A stretch of DNA of 22,182 nt from a virus. Positions within the stretch are counted from its first letter, which is position 1. Every line of letters starts with the position of its first letter. Shown piece by piece: positions 1-6,403 of this stretch. Location: positions 1 to 22,182 of IMG/VR virus record IMGVR_UViG_3300030104_005006, one strand, 5' to 3'. The position numbers and the translations under genes are program-made. The notes under the pieces were generated by a model that saw only the letters and a program-made list of their open reading frames with translations, made no database searches and was not told the origin of the DNA.

Positions 1-1053
1 GAAATCCCCAAGGCCATTGCATCAGCAATCACCGCCCGCGTCGGTCGCTACCCTTCCGCGTCTGAAACCGAGTGCACCTACCGAGGCCTATGGATGTGCA
101 CCAACCCACCTGACAGCGATCACTGGATACACGAAACATTCGTCAAGGAGAAACCAAGCAGCGGAAAATATGCCTGGAAATTCTTCCGGCAACCGGGCGG
201 CATGATCGAGGGTGAGCCAAGCGACCCGCAAGCGATCCTCGCCGCCGGGCGGCATTGGGTGCCCAACCCCCGCGCCGAGAACATAAACAACCTGATCCCT
301 GGCTATTATGACCAGCAACTCGGCGGTAAGGGGCTCGATTGGATAAAGTGCTACGTCGGCGGCGAGTTTGTCTATGTTCAGGAGGGCCGTAGCGTCTGGG
401 AAGAGTACGTCGATACAACAATGTCGGCCGAGCATATCGACATTGACATGAAACTACCGATCATCGTCGGGCTCGATTTCGGACTGACGCCCGCCGCGAC
501 GTTTGGCCAGCGCCTACCCAGCGGCCGCTGGAATGTGCTGTTCGAGATCGTAAGCAAGGACATGGGCCTCGAGCGTTTCGGGCAACACTTGCTCTATGAG
601 CTCAACACCAGGTTCAAGGATCTCGAGCCGCAGATCTACGGAGATCCGGCCGGTAGCAAACGCGACGAGATTTTCGAGGTTACGAGCTTCGATTACCTAA
701 GAACACTTGGCCTCAACGCACAACCAACTGCGTCGAATGATTTTGGTGTGCGTCGCGAGGCCGGAGCCGCGCCCATGCTCCGCTTCATCGAGGGCAAGCC
801 TGGGCTCCAGGTCAGCGCGCAATGCCCGCAACTCCGCAAGGCACTGTCGGGCGGCTATCACTTTAAGCGCGTCGCAATCGGTGGCGGCAATGACCGCTTT
901 ACGGACAAGCCCGTCAAGAATGATTCAAGTCACATTGGCGACGCATTTGGATATATGTGCATGAGCTCCGAGCATCGGCGCCTGACACGCGGAAACCGCC
1001 CCGGAATCCGGTTCGCGCCGACCACCGCAAAGACCGATTTTAGCGTTTTTTAA
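1..1053 (+). CDS. terL: Terminase large subunit, partial (N-terminus outside the window)
   Basis: The frame is open from the first base, so the true start and the Walker A/B ATPase motifs lie to the left of the window. The visible part begins near the end of the ATPase domain, with the GLWMCTNPPDSDHW segment that resembles the coupling motif. The RNase H-like nuclease domain follows. Its expected acidic residues are visible: Asp in VGLDFGLTP (codon 475-477), Asp in YGDPAG (643-645) and Asp in HIGDAFGY (940-942). In tailed phages this protein drives DNA into the prohead through the portal and cuts the concatemer at the end of packaging. It ends with TAA just before a hairpin. The first internal ATG (94) is not the start, because conserved coding sequence continues upstream of it. 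Family assignment is firm; the packaging mode (cos, pac or direct terminal repeats) cannot be told from this part. Confidence 0.95.
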   Translation, partial: EIPKAIASAITARVGRYPSASETECTYRGLWMCTNPPDSDHWIHETFVKEKPSSGKYAWKFFRQPGGMIEGEPSDPQAILAAGRHWVPNPRAENINNLIPGYYDQQLGGKGLDWIKCYVGGEFVYVQEGRSVWEEYVDTTMSAEHIDIDMKLPIIVGLDFGLTPAATFGQRLPSGRWNVLFEIVSKDMGLERFGQHLLYELNTRFKDLEPQIYGDPAGSKRDEIFEVTSFDYLRTLGLNAQPTASNDFGVRREAGAAPMLRFIEGKPGLQVSAQCPQLRKALSGGYHFKRVAIGGGNDRFTDKPVKNDSSHIGDAFGYMCMSSEHRRLTRGNRPGIRFAPTTAKTDFSVF

Positions 1054-1060
1054 CGCGACG

Positions 1061-1098
1061 TAAAAAATGCCCCCGCACGAGGCGAGGGCAAGTTTCCC
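1061..1098. terminator. Hairpin terminator, possibly bidirectional, stronger for - strand
   Basis: Arms 1068-1076 and 1082-1090 pair over 9 positions with one mismatch around a 5-base loop. A run of six A's lies directly left of the stem (1062-1067), so read on the - strand this is a GC-rich stem followed by six U's, the classic intrinsic terminator shape. On the + strand the stem is followed only by AGTTTCCC, which is a weak U-tract. It lies in the 72-base gap between terL and the next gene. It may partly end or attenuate terL transcription, or block antisense transcription. Confidence 0.5.
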
Positions 1099-1120
1099 AC
1101 AAGGAGATAGGGAGGGTTAG

Positions 1121-1129
1121 ATGTCGTGA
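1121..1129 (+). promoter_or_regulatory. Two-codon leader ORF overlapping the next gene's GTG start
   Basis: ATG-TCG-TGA lies directly after the GGAGGG at 1111-1116, and its stop overlaps the GTG start at 1126 (GTGA). The GGAGGG is 4 bases from this ATG and 9 bases from the GTG, so the site suits the GTG better. The arrangement could be a minimal upstream ORF that couples or dampens translation of the downstream gene, or it could be chance. Confidence 0.2.
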
Positions 1130-1647
1130 CAGAGTATAATCACCAATCGGATCTATTGCACTTATTAAATTCAAAAAACCTCGGCGGCCGCTACGTCTCA
1201 TTTAGTCTCGCCCATGTCTATTTACTTGATCTCGATCCTTGGCAAAAAGCCAATATGGAGGCGCACCCCGACTATATGAGCATGTTGAAAAGCTATTCCG
1301 CCGCCGGGCCCGCGATCACCGTTCTGCATGAAGGAAAACCAGTACTTTCGTTCGGTGTTGTGCCTTTTTATCCCGGCGTCGCCGAGGCGTGGATGCTACG
1401 CGGCGAGCTCGTAACGCGGCACGGTCGGGCTGTAGCTGTCGGCGCGCGTATATTTTTTGATGAGATTGGTCACACGATGGGACTTTGGCGGTGTCAGATT
1501 GGTGTGCAATCATCAAATATTCGCGCGACAAAGTTTGCAAAGTTCCTTAAATTTGAGCATGAGGGGATCCTGCGCCGCTTTGGGCCGGAGGGTTCCGATT
1601 TTCAAATGATGGCGAGGTTATACGACGATGGGCGGACTCTTCAGTAA
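1126..1647 (+). CDS. T7 gp13-like internal/assembly protein, GNAT-like fold (DUF2833-type)
   Basis: A 173-aa protein with a GTG start, well supported by GGAGGG 9 bases upstream and AAGGAG at 1101-1106. The pattern resembles T7 gp13 and related DUF2833 proteins. It has an early segment with a 'D-PW-KANMEAHPDY' helix, a central strand pair ('ITVLHEGKPVLSFGVVPFYPGVAEAW'-like, residues about 64-90), and a final segment with SSNIRATKFAKFLKFEHEG followed by a phenylalanine-rich strand ending MMARLY. This layout is that of a degenerate N-acetyltransferase (GNAT) fold. In T7, gp13 is needed to make infectious particles although little of it stays in the virion. Here the gene sits between terL and portal, not between the tail-nozzle and gp14-like genes as in T7. 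A real acetyltransferase activity is possible but unsupported. The assignment is by pattern recognition only. Confidence 0.6.
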   Translation: MTEYNHQSDLLHLLNSKNLGGRYVSFSLAHVYLLDLDPWQKANMEAHPDYMSMLKSYSAAGPAITVLHEGKPVLSFGVVPFYPGVAEAWMLRGELVTRHGRAVAVGARIFFDEIGHTMGLWRCQIGVQSSNIRATKFAKFLKFEHEGILRRFGPEGSDFQMMARLYDDGRTLQ

Positions 1648-1891
1648 ACCAGCGGCACCACCAGCACCGGACCCAAGCATAGCGGCAAGCCAGGCCAAAC
1701 AAGAGGCGCGAATCGACAAACAAGAGAAACGTACCGAGCAACGTGAGACAGCGGAAAATCGGCGTCTATCTTCGCAGCGTCGCGCCCGGCGCACGGGTGG
1801 CTTGAATCTATTGCTTGCTGATCGACCAAACGCGCAAACCGGCATCGAAGATGATGAGCTTCAAACAACACTTGGCAATTCGCTGACGTAA
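1628..1891 (+). CDS. Small coiled, Ala/Gln/Arg-rich protein upstream of portal
   Basis: An 87-aa protein that I do not recognise by function. It starts at ATG 1628, inside the end of the preceding gene (20-base overlap), with GAGG 10 bases upstream. Its TAA overlaps the portal ATG (TAATG). The N-terminus is MGGLFSKP followed by a short Pro/Ala linker. Residues about 20-55 form a highly charged predicted helix (repeated Lys/Arg/Glu/Gln), then a Gly-rich turn (RRTGGLN) and an acidic C-terminus. Small proteins starting MGG-(L/I)-F and lying next to the portal are common in podovirus genomes. A structural or head-completion accessory role is plausible from position only. Confidence 0.65.
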   Translation: MGGLFSKPAAPPAPDPSIAASQAKQEARIDKQEKRTEQRETAENRRLSSQRRARRTGGLNLLLADRPNAQTGIEDDELQTTLGNSLT

Positions 1892-3432
1892 TGAAGCTCA
1901 CACCAAAAGAGGTTTTGAAGCGTCACGAAATCGCGAACCGTCAAAAAGATAACTGGCGCGGCTTGCTCGAGGACGCCTACAAGTACGCCCTACCCCAACG
2001 CAATCTGATGGGCGGCGAATGGGATAGTGGGGTTAAGGGCGCGGACAAGATGGTCGATGTTTTTGATTCGACCGCGATCCACAGCACCCAACGCTTTGCA
2101 AACCGCATCCAAAGCACCTTATTTCCGCCTTACAGGAATTGGGCGCGCCTAACGGCGGGCAACGATATAGATCCAGAGCAACGCGAAGGCGTCCAGGCCG
2201 CGCTGGATGTGTACACGGAAAAGATGTTCGCGGTGCTGCGTCAAAGTAACTTCGACCTGGCAATGAGCGAGATGCTGCTCGATCTTTGCGTAGGCACCGG
2301 CATTATGCGGATCGCGCCCGGCGACGCGAAAATGCCAATCCGTTTCGAGGCCGTGCCCCAATACCTCGTTAGCTTTGAGCAAGGAGCGCATGGGAAGGTC
2401 GATAGCGTCTATCGGCGCCTTAAGATCAAGGGCGAAAGCATCCTTCAAACCTGGGCGGACGCAAAGATCCCCGAGCAACTGCAAGATATCATCGATGAAA
2501 AGCCGACCGAGGATGTCGAGTTTCTTGAGGCCACGATCTACAAGCCGGACGAGGACTATTATTGCTATCATGTGATTTGGCCCAAGGCCGAGGCCGAGCT
2601 TGTGTTTCGTGAGCAAGATTCAAGTCAATGGGTTATCGCTCGCTATATGGTCGCCAGTAATGAGTCCATAGGGCGCGGGCCGCTTCTCTCCGCGCTCCCC
2701 GATATCAAATCGATCAACGTCACCAAGAAACTGATCCTACAGAACGCGAGCCTTGCAATTTCTGGGATTTACACCGCAGCCGATGACGGCGTTTTGAATC
2801 CCGAAACCGTGAGTGTGCAGCCTGGTAGTATAATTCCCGTTGCTCGAAACGGGGGGCCGCAAGGCGAAAGCCTTAAGCCCTTACCGAGAGGGGGTGATTT
2901 CAACACCGGGCAAATGGTGCTCGAGGATCTCAAAATCTCGATCAAGCAAATCTTGCTCGATGACACAATCCCCTCCGACAACATGAGCGCCCGCACCGCG
3001 ACCGAGATGTCGCATCGGATATCGACGCTTGCGACGCAGATGGGCGCATCGTTTGGGCGGCTTATCACCGAGGCCTTACTCCCAATTGTACAACGTGTTT
3101 TGTACATTATGGATCAGCAAAACCTAATCGACCTCCCGCTCAAGATCGATGGGCAAGAGGTCAAGATCGTGCCCGTTTCGCCGCTCGCTCGAGCCCAGAA
3201 CGAGGACGAGCTCGGCGCTTTGATGCAGTTTATGCAGGTCGCGCAAAGCCTCGGCCCGGTCGGACAGATGGCTTTAAACCAAGACCGCGCCCTTGCTTAC
3301 ATTGCCGACCGTCTTGGCGTGCCAATGGAGGTAATGAACACCGACGAGGAACGTCAGGAAATGATGATGCAGATGCAGGAAATGATGCAGCAACAGGCCG
3401 TGCAACCGCAAGCCGAGGCGCCAATTGAGTGA
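1891..3432 (+). CDS. Portal protein (head-tail connector, T7 gp8 family)
   Basis: A 513-aa protein close to the length of T7 gp8 (536 aa). The N-terminus has the hallmark of podovirus connector proteins: a helix, then YALPQRN, then a Val-Asp-Val-Phe-Asp-Ser-Thr-Ala segment, and FANRIQSTLFPPYRNWARL at residues about 69-87. Later it carries DIKSINVTKK and a C-terminal Met/Gln-rich helix (MMMQMQEMMQQQ) that probably lines the barrel end. Twelve copies normally form the ring at the single capsid vertex through which DNA enters and leaves, which docks TerL during packaging and the tail afterwards. Its start overlaps the preceding stop, and its stop overlaps the next start, which fits a translationally coupled head operon. 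Assignment is firm. Confidence 0.93.
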   Translation: MKLTPKEVLKRHEIANRQKDNWRGLLEDAYKYALPQRNLMGGEWDSGVKGADKMVDVFDSTAIHSTQRFANRIQSTLFPPYRNWARLTAGNDIDPEQREGVQAALDVYTEKMFAVLRQSNFDLAMSEMLLDLCVGTGIMRIAPGDAKMPIRFEAVPQYLVSFEQGAHGKVDSVYRRLKIKGESILQTWADAKIPEQLQDIIDEKPTEDVEFLEATIYKPDEDYYCYHVIWPKAEAELVFREQDSSQWVIARYMVASNESIGRGPLLSALPDIKSINVTKKLILQNASLAISGIYTAADDGVLNPETVSVQPGSIIPVARNGGPQGESLKPLPRGGDFNTGQMVLEDLKISIKQILLDDTIPSDNMSARTATEMSHRISTLATQMGASFGRLITEALLPIVQRVLYIMDQQNLIDLPLKIDGQEVKIVPVSPLARAQNEDELGALMQFMQVAQSLGPVGQMALNQDRALAYIADRLGVPMEVMNTDEERQEMMMQMQEMMQQQAVQPQAEAPIE

Positions 3433-3637
3433 TATCGATAATCTTGACGAATTATATGCCCGCACCTTTTCCACCGAAGCCGGTCAGAAAGTGCTGTCGC
3501 ACCTTCGCGAAACGACTATTGAGCGCCCTTGCTTCACGCCAGGCGAGGATCCGTCTCACGGCTTTATGCGCGAGGGTGAAAACGAAATCGTGCGCAGTAT
3601 TGAACGCCGAATCAAAAGACACCGGAGCCGTAAATGA
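3425..3637 (+). CDS. Bbp19-like small structural protein
   Basis: A 70-aa protein that resembles the small family typified by Bordetella phage BPP-1 Bbp19. It has a Phe-x-(S/T)-x-x-G-x-x-V-L-x-x-L-R start segment, a central ERPCFTPGEDPSHGFMREG segment and a basic C-terminal helix (IVRSIERRIKRHRSRK). The best start is TTG at 3425, inside the last codons of the portal gene, with GAGG about 7-10 bases upstream. Its TGA overlaps the scaffold ATG (ATGA). A competing frame starting with GTG at 3429 covers almost the same bases but gives a protein without the recognisable pattern. Members of this family lie next to portal and scaffold genes and are regarded as virion structural or assembly components; the precise role here is unknown. 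Confidence 0.7.
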   Translation: MSDIDNLDELYARTFSTEAGQKVLSHLRETTIERPCFTPGEDPSHGFMREGENEIVRSIERRIKRHRSRK

Positions 3638-4452
3638 GTGAAGCACAAGCAGCCGTTATTGAAGATACACCAGAGGCGCCCGTCGAAGACGCGCCCGAAA
3701 GTCTCTTAAACCTAACACCGCCGGAGGAAACGACCGAGCCGGTCGCCGAAGCGGAAACGCCGCACCTGGTACAAGAGGCGGAGCCCGAGGCCGCCGAGCC
3801 CGCCGAGCGGCCGGAGCACATTCCGGAACAATTTTGGGATCCGGAGAAAGGTCAAACCGATGTTGATAAAATGGCTAATGCGTACCGCGAGCTGCGCAAG
3901 AAAATGGACTCTGGAAAGCATAAAGTCCCTGAGAAATATGATTTCAGCGAAGTGGAAGCGTTGCAGAGCATTGATGCGGAAGATCCGGTCCTCGTGGACT
4001 TCTTAGCTCTCGCAAAAGATCAAGGCCTCGATCAAGGCCAATTTGAGTCGATGACAAAATTTTATCTCGAGGCTCAAGGTGAAATTACCGACAAGATCGA
4101 GACAAGCCGCGTCGAAGAAATGTCGAAGCTCGGCCGCAACGCCGACGGCATCATCAAATCGATGGACGCATGGCTGATGAAATTCCACTCAAGCAAAGTG
4201 CTTAATGATAATGAACTCCAAGCAATTGCTGGGGCGTCATCCAACGCGGCGTTTATTAGCGCCATGAACAAGATCCGCAAAAGCTACAATGAGCCTGATA
4301 TTCCGAGCGCCGCCGCCCAAGCCGAGGTCGCACCAGCGTCGATGGCGGATGTTGAGGAAATGATGCGTGATCCGAAATACGGGTCCGATCCGGCCTTTAC
4401 GCAGAAGGTCGAGCGCATTGTCTATGAGATGCACGGCGAGAAATATCCTTGA
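3634..4452 (+). CDS. Scaffolding (capsid assembly) protein
   Basis: A 272-aa protein directly before the major capsid gene, the usual scaffold position. Residues 1-70 are acidic and rich in Pro, Ala and Glu, and likely disordered. A 'HIPEQFWDPEKG' segment follows, then a YRELRKKMDSGKHKVPEKYDF-like segment, which is common in T7-type scaffolds. The rest is helical. The C-terminal motif (MMRDPKYGSDPAFTQKVERI...YP, residues about 247-272) resembles the capsid-binding end of scaffolds. Scaffolds set prohead size and leave before or during packaging. It overlaps the preceding stop by ATGA. A possible promoter overlaps its stop codon. Confidence 0.85.
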   Translation: MSEAQAAVIEDTPEAPVEDAPESLLNLTPPEETTEPVAEAETPHLVQEAEPEAAEPAERPEHIPEQFWDPEKGQTDVDKMANAYRELRKKMDSGKHKVPEKYDFSEVEALQSIDAEDPVLVDFLALAKDQGLDQGQFESMTKFYLEAQGEITDKIETSRVEEMSKLGRNADGIIKSMDAWLMKFHSSKVLNDNELQAIAGASSNAAFISAMNKIRKSYNEPDIPSAAAQAEVAPASMADVEEMMRDPKYGSDPAFTQKVERIVYEMHGEKYP

Positions 4453-4478
4453 CGCGCAAAACATACTATTGGTATTTG
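4449..4478 (+). promoter_or_regulatory. Weak candidate sigma-70-type promoter before the capsid gene
   Basis: TTGACG (4449-4454), overlapping the scaffold stop, is followed after 18 bases by TATTTG (4473-4478) preceded by TGG, an extended -10 pattern. It sits at the left edge of the largest noncoding gap (4453-4580, 128 bases), where a separate capsid transcript would make sense. The -10 match is poor and no start site is known, so this is only a candidate. Confidence 0.25.
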
Positions 4479-4560
4479 TACATAGGCGTCCGATAACCCA
4501 TAGGCCGGATATGCGCCAACCGGCGGCCCGTTTTGGATAACCGCGAAACTTAGTGAAAAC

Positions 4561-4580
4561 TTTTTTCGAGGTTCAAAAAA
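4561..4580 (+). promoter_or_regulatory. Capsid gene ribosome-binding site framed by T6/A6 runs
   Basis: GAGG at 4568-4571 lies 9 bases before the capsid ATG at 4581 and is the only Shine-Dalgarno-like match. It sits between a run of six T's (4561-4566) and a run of A's (from 4575) that could pair weakly and expose the GAGG in an 8-base loop. A-rich sequence directly before the start also favours efficient initiation, which suits the most highly expressed virion gene. Confidence 0.4.
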
Positions 4581-5438
4581 ATGGCGACGATCTCTCCGAG
4601 CTTCGTCACAATTTTCGACAGCGAAGTGAAGCACGCTTACCAGGCTGCCAGACAGCTTGCGGGCCTCATTCGCGAGAAGAGTGTGACGGGCGACACAGTA
4701 AAATTTAACAAACTCACCAAGGGCGTTGCATCGGTTCGCACACCGCAAACTGAAGTAACTCCGATGAACTTAACTTATTCGCTTGTGACCGCGACTATGA
4801 CCGATTTCATAGCATCGGAATACAGCGATATTTTCAATCAGAGCCACGTTTCTTTTTCGGACCGCTCTGAATTGTCCAGCGCCGTCGGAAACGCGATTGG
4901 CCGTCGCATGGATCAAGTCGCAATTGATGCACTTGATGCAGCAACGTCCGTTGCCGTTGCAAACACCGTTGCCGAGGACGGCACAGCCGGATCCGCTAGT
5001 GACATGAACACCGGCAAGATCCGCGCAGCAAAAGCGGCTTTGGACGCGAACAACGTCCCGGCCGACAACCGCGTGTTGCTCATGCACGCTAATTCACTCG
5101 AGGCGTTGCTGGCTCAAACCAGTGCAACTTCAGCCGACTTCAACTCTGTTCGCGCATTAGTTGATGGCAGCCTCAACCAGTGGTTGGGATTCTCAATAGT
5201 GATGATGGGCGACCGAGACGAAGGCGGCCTAACAAAAGACGGTTCAAGCGACCGCCTAGCCTATGCGTTTCATAAAGACGCTTTGGGTATGGGCGTCTCG
5301 ATGAACCAGAAAACAGAGGTCAACTATATAGCCGATAAAACGTCTTGGCTTGTTTCCTCGATGTTTGGCGCTGGGGCGGTTGCCATCGATGATGGGGCCT
5401 CTGGTGGCATTGTCAAAATCACCAGTAGGGAGTCTTAA
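4581..5438 (+). CDS. Major capsid protein
   Basis: A 285-aa protein after the scaffold gene. Recognisable features are an N-terminal VTIFDSEVKHAYQ segment, a 'VTGDTVKFNKLTKG' segment typical of the extended loop region, a central helix (SAVGNAIGRRMDQVAIDALDAA, residues about 97-118) like the capsid spine helix, a 'NNVPADNRVLLMHANSLEALL' segment, and a C-terminal stretch ending ...SWLVSSMFGAGAVAIDD. The latter matches the usual end of small phage capsid proteins. It resembles the Gp13-like major capsid family and is expected to adopt the HK97 fold; the fold is inference. The gene has its own leader and is followed, after one small gene, by a terminator. Together these suggest separate high-level expression, as with T7 gene 10. 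Confidence 0.88.
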   Translation: MATISPSFVTIFDSEVKHAYQAARQLAGLIREKSVTGDTVKFNKLTKGVASVRTPQTEVTPMNLTYSLVTATMTDFIASEYSDIFNQSHVSFSDRSELSSAVGNAIGRRMDQVAIDALDAATSVAVANTVAEDGTAGSASDMNTGKIRAAKAALDANNVPADNRVLLMHANSLEALLAQTSATSADFNSVRALVDGSLNQWLGFSIVMMGDRDEGGLTKDGSSDRLAYAFHKDALGMGVSMNQKTEVNYIADKTSWLVSSMFGAGAVAIDDGASGGIVKITSRES

Positions 5439-5441
5439 ATC

Positions 5442-5726
5442 ATGGCTTTCGCAAGAAGTGGCTTTGGTGCGCTGGGTGGTCAGTCTTTGGCTGGATCCTT
5501 GCCCGCACTGTACGTTTACACAACGACCGATGCTCAGACTGCTGTCCGAGTGGCCGGTTACTTTAACAGCTTGTCGGACACGTTATCCGTCGGCGATATG
5601 ATTATCGTCCACGGTGCGACAGGCGGCACCCGCACTGTGACGATGCACATAGTTGTCTCGAACACTGGCGGCGTTGTCGATGTTGGCGATGCGACCACAA
5701 TTGGCGCTGTAACTGACACCGACTAG
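5442..5726 (+). CDS. Small head decoration / head-fibre-like protein
   Basis: A 94-aa protein starting three bases after the capsid stop, with GGGAG upstream. It is rich in Gly, Thr, Val and small residues and looks like a compact beta protein. It contains a motif of the type 'V-R-V-A-G-Y-F-N-S-L-S-D-T-L-S-V-G-D-M-I-I-V', residues about 35-56, followed by short alternating strands (TRTVTMHIVV, GGVVDV). Proteins with the 'AGYFN...L.VGD.I.V' pattern directly after a capsid gene are commonly annotated as head fibre or decoration/cement proteins. It probably binds the outside of the capsid. Position and pattern support this; biochemical role is inferred. Confidence 0.6.
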   Translation: MAFARSGFGALGGQSLAGSLPALYVYTTTDAQTAVRVAGYFNSLSDTLSVGDMIIVHGATGGTRTVTMHIVVSNTGGVVDVGDATTIGAVTDTD

Positions 5727-5734
5727 AAGATATC

Positions 5735-5763
5735 GCGGGGAGCTTCCGGGCTCCCCGCACCTT
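5735..5763 (+). terminator. Strong intrinsic terminator after the capsid genes
   Basis: A perfect 9-bp stem (5735-5743 with 5750-5758, GCGGGGAGC and its complement) around a 6-base TTCCGG loop is followed by ACCTTTT. It begins 9 bases after the decoration gene stop and ends before the tail-tube gene start at 5780. It matches the position of T-phi in T7, which reduces transcription past capsid gene 10 into the tail genes. Confidence 0.85.
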
Positions 5764-5779
5764 TTCAACGGGGGCGTGA

Positions 5780-6403
5780 ATGGCAACCGGCGATACGAAA
5801 CTTTCTATATGTTCTGATACTTTAATCATGTTGGGGGCGTCGCCCCTTTCTTCGTTTTCAGAAGGCACGGACGCGGCGCAGATTTGCGACCGTCTTTATG
5901 ATGACATGCTCGAGCAACTCATTTGCAAATATCCTTGGTCATTTTCGCTAAAGAAAGTGCAACTGGCACGCCTGGTCGATTCACCGGCAAGTGAATGGAC
6001 GCACGCCTACGCATTGCCAAGTGATTTAATCGGATCCGGCGCCCGCGCATTATTCACAACCGCAAGTGCTGGGGCGTCTCCGCAAACCACCGGCTGGGAA
6101 GTCTATGGCGGTCAAATCTTTACCGACTTTGAAGAAGTACATATCGATTACCAGCACAAGCCAGACGAGAGCGTCATGCCTGGCTATTTTGTGCAATTGA
6201 TAAAATATTATTTGGCTTATCACATCGCCGAGCCGGTAACAGATCAGATTTCTAAAGCTCAATTTTGGCAATCCGTCGCTGTCGGATCACCGGCTGAAAA
6301 TGGTCGCGGCGGCGCGTTTCGTGCGTCGGTGAACATCGACGGAACAAGCTCACCGAATAACAACATTCTGGACTTCGCATTGATCGAGGCCCGAAACTCT
6401 TGA
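5780..6403 (+). CDS. Tail tubular protein A (T7 gp11-like, head-tail adaptor)
   Basis: A 207-aa protein close to the length of T7 gp11 (196 aa). The start has the family pattern: ICSDTLIMLGASPLSSF, then an ICDRLYDDMLEQLICKYPWSF segment (residues about 37-57) that is diagnostic for this adaptor family, then 'YALPSDLI'. The C-terminal half includes 'VHIDYQHKPDESVMPGYFVQLIKYYLAYHIAEPVT', with the usual YYLA..IA.P.T pattern. It forms a dodecameric ring beneath the portal to which the nozzle and fibres attach. It starts 22 bases after the terminator stem and ends with a TGA overlapping the next TTG start. Confidence 0.9.
   Translation: MATGDTKLSICSDTLIMLGASPLSSFSEGTDAAQICDRLYDDMLEQLICKYPWSFSLKKVQLARLVDSPASEWTHAYALPSDLIGSGARALFTTASAGASPQTTGWEVYGGQIFTDFEEVHIDYQHKPDESVMPGYFVQLIKYYLAYHIAEPVTDQISKAQFWQSVAVGSPAENGRGGAFRASVNIDGTSSPNNNILDFALIEARNS

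Noticed and set aside
1135-1140. Perfect TATAAT sequence just inside the gp13-like gene
   Set aside because: There is no -35-like element at the right distance, and the bases encode Tyr-Asn in a well-supported reading frame.
2149-2616. Long antisense frame (155 codons) opposite the portal gene
   Set aside because: The portal is unmistakable on the + strand; the antisense product shows no domain.
3429-3641. Alternative 70-aa frame starting with GTG over the Bbp19-like gene
   Set aside because: It overlaps the whole of the 3425 frame, which has the recognisable family pattern and the ATGA overlap with the scaffold gene.
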